NCBI RefSeq assembly: GCF_000832125.1
Contig: NZ_JPRK01000005.1
Location: 186,001 to 250,000, forward strand
Length of the DNA stretch: 64,000 bases
Direction: 5' to 3'
DNA from: Flavobacterium hibernum
GTDB taxonomy: Bacteria; Bacteroidota; Bacteroidia; Flavobacteriales; Flavobacteriaceae
Positions 59,651 to 64,000 of the stretch are shown one piece after another. Numbering within the stretch: the first letter of the stretch is position 1; each line of letters begins with the position of its first letter. The translations under genes and the position numbers were made by a program. The notes beneath the pieces were generated by a model, which saw only the letters and a program-made list of their open reading frames with translations, was not told the DNA's origin and did no database searches.

Positions 59651-60331
59651 TTATATTTTCTCGCTTGGTCTCTTTTTTAATAATTTTACCAAAACTGGAA
59701 ACGTAGATATAATTACAATTATAATAATGATATACTCAATATGATGTTTTAAATCTATTCCTTGTTTTAAAAACACTCCATACAAATAGTGTCCTGCGAA
59801 AATTAATATAAAAGACCATAAAAATGAACTTAAAATATTATAAAACATAAATTTCTTTTTATCCATAGAAACTATCCCCGCAATAATTGGAGCGAAGGTT
59901 CTAAAAATTGGAAGGAAACGCGCATAAATGATCGCTTTTCCACCATATTTTTCAAAGAAATCTTTAGATTGTAGTAAGTATTTTTTCTTAAACCAGAAAG
60001 AATCTTCTTTCTTGAATAAGTAATATCCGCTTTTGTGTCCAAACCAATATCCTGTCATATTACCCAAAACTCCCATTATCGCAACAAGAGTCGAAAGTAT
60101 AAATACGTTTAAGAAATCAGAAGGAATATCAACTACGTTTAACATTAGATCACGACTGTAAATACCTGCTAAAAACAACAAACTATCTCCTGGCAGAAAA
60201 AAACCTGCAAAAAGACCTGTTTCTGCAAAAACAATAAACAAAACAATAAATAAACCAATTTGAAAACCACCAATACTTAGTGTAATATAAAATTCAGGGT
60301 TAATTAATTGAGTCCAATCGAAATTATTCAT
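59651..60331 (-). CDS. DedA family membrane protein
   Basis: 226 residues with about five transmembrane segments. Family features: ETGLFAGFFLPGDSLLFLAG (about 36-55), GNMTGYWFGHKSGY and the R-F-x(n)-R pattern YARFLPIFRTFAPIIAGI near 137-154. DedA proteins are likely lipid or undecaprenyl-phosphate transporters (flippases) of the inner membrane, sometimes linked to proton motive force. It is monocistronic and ends at a terminator. Confidence 0.9.
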   Translation of the reverse strand: MNNFDWTQLINPEFYITLSIGGFQIGLFIVLFIVFAETGLFAGFFLPGDSLLFLAGIYSRDLMLNVVDIPSDFLNVFILSTLVAIMGVLGNMTGYWFGHKSGYYLFKKEDSFWFKKKYLLQSKDFFEKYGGKAIIYARFLPIFRTFAPIIAGIVSMDKKKFMFYNILSSFLWSFILIFAGHYLYGVFLKQGIDLKHHIEYIIIIIVIISTFPVLVKLLKKRPSEKI

Positions 60332-60461
60332 AAATGCGTTTTGTTATATTTATAAGTTGGTGAAATTAACAATAATTTGCTTCAACCACAATTAAATGCT
60401 ATATTTTAAAGATAAATTAACTATTAAGAGCCCAAGTTTAAACCTAGGCTCCCACAATTAT

Positions 60462-60803
60462 TTATTCTCTTTCGTACTTGCAACAAGAATGCAAATTATC
60501 ATAATCTGTTTGTGTAGCTTTTACCTCTTTTGTATCGTGTCCAACTTTTGCAATTGCTTTGTTCAAATCTGTTGTCGAAGCTTTTTCTTCGTTTAAAATC
60601 ACAGTCAATTGATGAGAGCTTATATCCCAGCTTGCTGTTTTAACGCCCGAAACACCATAAGCAGCTTTTTCAATACGTTTTTTACATTGCTCGCAATTAC
60701 CGTTTACTTCTGTCGAATATTTTAAATTTTTATTTTTTTTAGTTTGAGCTTGCGCTGAAAATCCTAAAAAGGCAATCATTGTTATTAAAATTAAATTTTT
60801 CAT
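60462..60803 (-). CDS. Exported heavy-metal-associated (HMA) domain protein
   Basis: 113 residues with a signal peptide (to about 19, AQAQ). The HMA domain has the metal site GNCEQCKKRIEKAA (CxxC) and the ferredoxin-like strand pattern VKTASWDISSHQLTVIL. A second thiol pair lies at the C-terminus (HSCCKYERE). It probably binds copper or another soft metal in the periplasm. It is 30 bases downstream of a TonB-dependent receptor, and the two plus the HYC_CC_PP gene look like one metal-related unit. Confidence 0.88.
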   Translation of the reverse strand: MKNLILITMIAFLGFSAQAQTKKNKNLKYSTEVNGNCEQCKKRIEKAAYGVSGVKTASWDISSHQLTVILNEEKASTTDLNKAIAKVGHDTKEVKATQTDYDNLHSCCKYERE

Positions 60804-60833
60804 TTGTCTGTTATTAAATTTGTTATTGAATGT

Positions 60834-62840
60834 TTATTTTATTTTAAATCGTAATCCTGCGTAATACATTTGCCCAAAAATTGGTGCATACGCAACTGAA
60901 GCATCAAAATTAGGACCAAATGGATCTGTTGCTCCTAAAATTGCTTTTTCTTGTTTGTAATTCCCAATGTTCTCCCCTCCAACATACACTTCAAGAACTG
61001 GAGAAAAAACTCTTGTTATCTGAATATTCATAACAGCATAAGAAGGTGAAAAATCCGGAAATTGATCTGCAACGGGATTCGACGCCGTGTAAGGCAATTG
61101 CTGCTTTCCTGACCAATTAAAAGTATAATCGAATTTCCATTGTCTATCATTATTTAAACTTGTTTCGTATTCCAAGTTTCCTAAAAAACGATGTTTCGCC
61201 TGCAAAGGGCGTTGAAATGTTCCTCTTAAATAATCTGTTTGGATATCATAATATTTATAGGCTGTTCTTAAATTCAGATTATGAATTAACTCATAATTAA
61301 ACTCTGCCTGAAAACTATTTGCAAATGAACTTCCTTTTAAATTGTAGAATAATACTTCTTGCGGACTTTGCATTAAATCGACAACGGCTTGACTTTTAAA
61401 ATCAGTACGATAAAAATCAAATCCTATTTCTGCATTTTTGGTAAAAAGAGTAAATTTTTGAGAAAAACTAACTCCATAATTCCATGCAATTTCAGGATTT
61501 AGACCGTAAATTTTCCCTGTATTATCTAAAATCGAAAAAATTCTTGAACTCGCGAAAAGCTGTTGATTCTCAGCAAAAATATTAGCCGAACGTTTTCCTC
61601 TTCCTGCAGAAAGTCTAACAACTCCGTTCTTCCAAGGATTATATCTCATATGGAGACGTGGCGTTACAAAAAAGCCTAATCGATTATGATTGTCTACTCT
61701 TCCGCCTAAGATTAAACTAAAATTATCCGTATTATCAAAAGTATATTCAAAAAATGCTCCAACCGAATTATCAATTCTGCTATAATCATTTACATTGACA
61801 AATTCCTGATATTGATCATAAGTAAAATTTAGACCTGTAGTAAATTTATGTTTGGTGTTATTAATAATAGAATTAAACATTAAATTGGAATAAAAACTGT
61901 TCTGTTTAATGTCATAAATATTTAAACCAAAATAAGAGTTCTGATTGTGACTGTTAAAAGCATTCTGAAACCCAATACTCTGATACGGCATATCTTTAAA
62001 CACATAACCAATCTTTGTCGAAACATCAAAACGTTCTGTATTGATTTCTGATCCCCAATGATTTTTTGTTCCGCGATCTGTATCTTTATCAAAATCAACC
62101 TCTCCGGTTTGTTTTTTATCATTCATATATCTGAAATTAATAAAGCTCACCAAACCACTTTCGGGATTATAATATTGATAGCGATTCAAAACATTGATTT
62201 GTTTTCCTAACGGATTATCTAGAAAACCGTCGTCATTCATATCGTTTTTCGCCACACGCGCATTTCCGTGTACAAATAGACTTGTTGCCCATTTATCAGA
62301 AAGCTTTTTATTAAAATGAGTATTCACTTCAAAACGGGCATCGGTAGAACCGTATACATTCAAGAAAAACGGAATATCGCTTAAAGGTTTTAAAAGCTCT
62401 GTATTTATTTGGCCCGAAATACTTTCATAACCATTAATAACACTCCCCGCTCCTTTTGTAATTTGAACACTTTCGATCCATGTTCCAGGAGTAAAAGACA
62501 ATCCATAAGCTTGAGAAGCGCCTCGAACTGAGGGAATATTCTCTTCGGCAATTAATAAATACGGACTTGTTAGCCCAAGCATTTTAATTTGTTTGGTTCC
62601 TGTTAAAGCATCTGAAAAATTGACGTCGATTGAAGGATTGGTCTCGAAACTTTCTGCCAAATTACAACAAGCTGCCTTAAGCAGTTCTTTGCTTGTAATA
62701 ATAGTTGTATTACCTGTAAGTGTATAGGATTTTTTAATTCCTTTTTGCTTTTTTGTGATCTTAACTTCCTGTAAATCTTCTTGTGAAAAGACAGAGACAG
62801 AAAGTAAAAATACAACAAAAAGCATTATATTTTTTTGCAT
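60834..62840 (-). CDS. TonB-dependent receptor, probably metal related
   Basis: 668 residues: signal peptide (to about 19), plug domain at about 40-150 (LLKAACCNLAESFETNPSID, GLTSPYLLIAEENIPSVRG, IESVQITKGAGSVINGYESI), and a 22-strand barrel ending in GLRFKIK. The Cys-Cys pair in the plug is unusual for classical siderophore receptors and common in this subgroup (recalled). Its neighbours are an HMA protein downstream and a Cys-rich HYC_CC_PP protein upstream, which together suggest uptake or handling of copper or a similar metal. Ligand unproven. Confidence 0.9.
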   Translation of the reverse strand: MQKNIMLFVVFLLSVSVFSQEDLQEVKITKKQKGIKKSYTLTGNTTIITSKELLKAACCNLAESFETNPSIDVNFSDALTGTKQIKMLGLTSPYLLIAEENIPSVRGASQAYGLSFTPGTWIESVQITKGAGSVINGYESISGQINTELLKPLSDIPFFLNVYGSTDARFEVNTHFNKKLSDKWATSLFVHGNARVAKNDMNDDGFLDNPLGKQINVLNRYQYYNPESGLVSFINFRYMNDKKQTGEVDFDKDTDRGTKNHWGSEINTERFDVSTKIGYVFKDMPYQSIGFQNAFNSHNQNSYFGLNIYDIKQNSFYSNLMFNSIINNTKHKFTTGLNFTYDQYQEFVNVNDYSRIDNSVGAFFEYTFDNTDNFSLILGGRVDNHNRLGFFVTPRLHMRYNPWKNGVVRLSAGRGKRSANIFAENQQLFASSRIFSILDNTGKIYGLNPEIAWNYGVSFSQKFTLFTKNAEIGFDFYRTDFKSQAVVDLMQSPQEVLFYNLKGSSFANSFQAEFNYELIHNLNLRTAYKYYDIQTDYLRGTFQRPLQAKHRFLGNLEYETSLNNDRQWKFDYTFNWSGKQQLPYTASNPVADQFPDFSPSYAVMNIQITRVFSPVLEVYVGGENIGNYKQEKAILGATDPFGPNFDASVAYAPIFGQMYYAGLRFKIK

Positions 62841-62951
62841 AAAAAATGATTTTAATGTTGAATAGATTTACAGCCTTTCTAAATTTCTAAAATAGAAACT
62901 ATCAAAAAGCATTACACAAACTATATTATAGCTTGTTTCTAAACATTAAAA

Positions 62952-63350
62952 TCAGGAGTAAAAAATATATTGGTGATATAGCTTAAATAAAGGCGGGGCA
63001 TTCGCATCTGAATAATACGAAATGATTTGATTGCTTTTGAAATTGGTAATCGACAAAAAAGCAATTGGCTGATAATCCTGAACTAATAAAGGAAAAGCTA
63101 ATTGAAAGAAGAATACTTTAAAAGTAGCATTGTCGGACTTTTTCTCAAAATGAACCACTTTGTCTTTACAACAAGATGATTTTTTTTCAGAAGCTCCACA
63201 ACATTTTTTCTCCGGAGCATCAGAAGTTGGTGTTTTTAATGAAACCGAAGCTATTTCTCCTCCGCAATAATGCACATCAAAAGCAAACCCAATGTTGGAA
63301 ACCAACAATAGGAACGCTAAAAACAGTCCTGTGCACTTCTTTAAATTCAT
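62952..63350 (-). CDS. HYC_CC_PP family exported protein
   Basis: 132 residues with a signal peptide or N-terminal anchor (to about 23). It contains VHYCGGEIAS (27-36), KKCCGASEKKSSCCKDK (48-64) and APPLFKLYHQYIF near the C-terminus, which spell the HYC, CC and PP motifs that name the family. The Cys clusters suggest metal binding. It lies 110 bases upstream of the TonB-dependent receptor in the same direction, so it is likely the first gene of this unit. Function is not established. Confidence 0.85.
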   Translation of the reverse strand: MNLKKCTGLFLAFLLLVSNIGFAFDVHYCGGEIASVSLKTPTSDAPEKKCCGASEKKSSCCKDKVVHFEKKSDNATFKVFFFQLAFPLLVQDYQPIAFLSITNFKSNQIISYYSDANAPPLFKLYHQYIFYS

Positions 63351-63394
63351 ACTGCAAAATTATTCAAAAAGACTTAAAAAACTATATCGAAAAC

Positions 63395-63841
63395 TTATTT
63401 TTTAAAATTTTGTTGCTGATAGTAAAATGCCGGAATAAATAATATTACAAATATGGGCTGAATAATAAATCGTCTAACATAAAACAAAAGCCAGTTCCAT
63501 TCCTGAAAATATTTGAGAATTATAAAAAACATCACAAACAAAACGATTATAAAAAATCCATATAAAAGCATACTAAACTTTAGGATATCCTTGTCATGAA
63601 ATAAAGTATGAATTAGTATTAATGACAAAACGCTATTTATTAAATACCGAAATAAAAGTCCACAAAAAAGCTTAAAATTATTCACTTCGGGAAATGGTGA
63701 ATTCTTGAAATCAAATTTAAAATAATTCAAAAAAGGATCGTAAAACAGCTCGCTTTCCAAATTTCGAATAATCGCAAAGCACAATATAATTACAATTGTA
63801 ACTATAACTTTATATTTATGCTTAAGGGTTTTATTTAGCAT
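63395..63841 (-). CDS. Exosortase F system-associated membrane protein
   Basis: 148 residues with about four transmembrane helices and the pattern NLESELFYDPFLNYFK near residues 28-43, followed by a helix with FCGLLFRYLINSVLSLILIH. It matches the small protein that follows XrtF in flavobacteria. Its start overlaps the last 11 bases of the upstream XrtF gene. It probably works with exosortase F in processing or anchoring surface proteins. Confidence 0.78.
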   Translation of the reverse strand: MLNKTLKHKYKVIVTIVIILCFAIIRNLESELFYDPFLNYFKFDFKNSPFPEVNNFKLFCGLLFRYLINSVLSLILIHTLFHDKDILKFSMLLYGFFIIVLFVMFFIILKYFQEWNWLLFYVRRFIIQPIFVILFIPAFYYQQQNFKK

Positions 63842-64000
63842 ATTTTGAAAATTTGTTCACCCAAAAAATCCACAAAAGAAAAACCAATCCGTAAATAATT
63901 AAAGGAAAAAAAGTTCCATGCAAAAAATGTTTATAGTCAGGAAAATGGAATAATAAAACAACTAATATAGAAATACGAACTACGTTAAAAATATAAATCA
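63831..64000 (-). CDS. xrtF: Exosortase F (XrtF), C-terminal fragment cut by window edge
   Basis: Only the last 55 or so codons are in the window (stop TAA at 63831-63833). They read as two transmembrane segments, one with NVVRISILVVLLFHF (containing the Arg and His expected in exosortase motifs) and one with PLIIYGLVFLLWIFWV. The following gene is the XrtF-associated protein, overlapping by 11 bases, which supports the call. Exosortases are membrane proteases proposed to process PEP-CTERM-like tails. Confidence 0.7.
   Translation of the reverse strand, partial: IYIFNVVRISILVVLLFHFPDYKHFLHGTFFPLIIYGLVFLLWIFWVNKFSKYAK

Overview
The window is an AT-rich chromosomal segment from a member of the Bacteroidota, most likely a Flavobacterium-like Flavobacteriaceae. 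The grounds are -7 boxes of the TAnnTTTG type instead of sigma70 boxes, weak or absent Shine-Dalgarno sequences, many TonB-dependent receptors and GLPGLI/DUF5686/carboxypeptidase-regulatory surface proteins, a PorT protein of type IX secretion, an exosortase F module, and intergenic repeats of a kind common in flavobacteria. No rRNA, tRNA, insertion sequence, prophage or CRISPR array was seen.

Region 1 (1-18,000) is a sulfur amino-acid region. It holds two divergent TauE/SafE-type permeases, an Rrf2 regulator, a metX-metL-osmC-metZ operon behind a SAM-I riboswitch, a second homoserine dehydrogenase homologue that looks catalytically damaged, metY, a TonB-dependent receptor, and metK behind a SAM-II riboswitch. 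Three short leader ORFs containing Met and Cys codons precede intrinsic terminators at 9.6, 13.0 and 16.3 kb. In each one a segment at or near the leader stop codon can pair with the terminator's 5' arm, which is the design of ribosome-mediated attenuators. A shared motif with the core GATAGGGTA lies upstream of three of these units and may be an Rrf2-type operator. Leader attenuation (Met/Cys-tRNA supply), two classes of SAM riboswitch and a transcription factor would then all act within about 16 kb, on synthesis and possibly on import through the receptor.

Region 2 (18-35 kb) carries secreted and envelope proteins (M28 peptidase, a 741-residue exported protein, an outer-membrane beta-barrel protein with a GLPGLI partner, a DUF5686 protein), a deoxynucleoside kinase, a membrane pyrophosphatase with an unusual Cys-rich tail next to a soluble pyrophosphatase, an AlkA-type glycosylase, and the pyruvate dehydrogenase E1 beta subunit.

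Region 3 (35-53 kb) is mostly housekeeping: etfBA, a DUF151 nuclease, thyA and folA, menaquinone methyltransferase with porT, a TrmH-type methyltransferase divergent from a TamL/BamA-like lipoprotein, fbaA, an accD lacking its zinc-ribbon cysteines, a JmjC-like cupin protein, a zinc alcohol dehydrogenase, an FtsX/MacB permease and purH.

Region 4 (53-64 kb) is the cell-shape operon mreB-mreC-mreD-mrdA-rodA, then a DedA protein, a probable metal-related locus (HMA-domain protein, TonB-dependent receptor, HYC_CC_PP protein), and the end of an exosortase F gene with its associated membrane protein.
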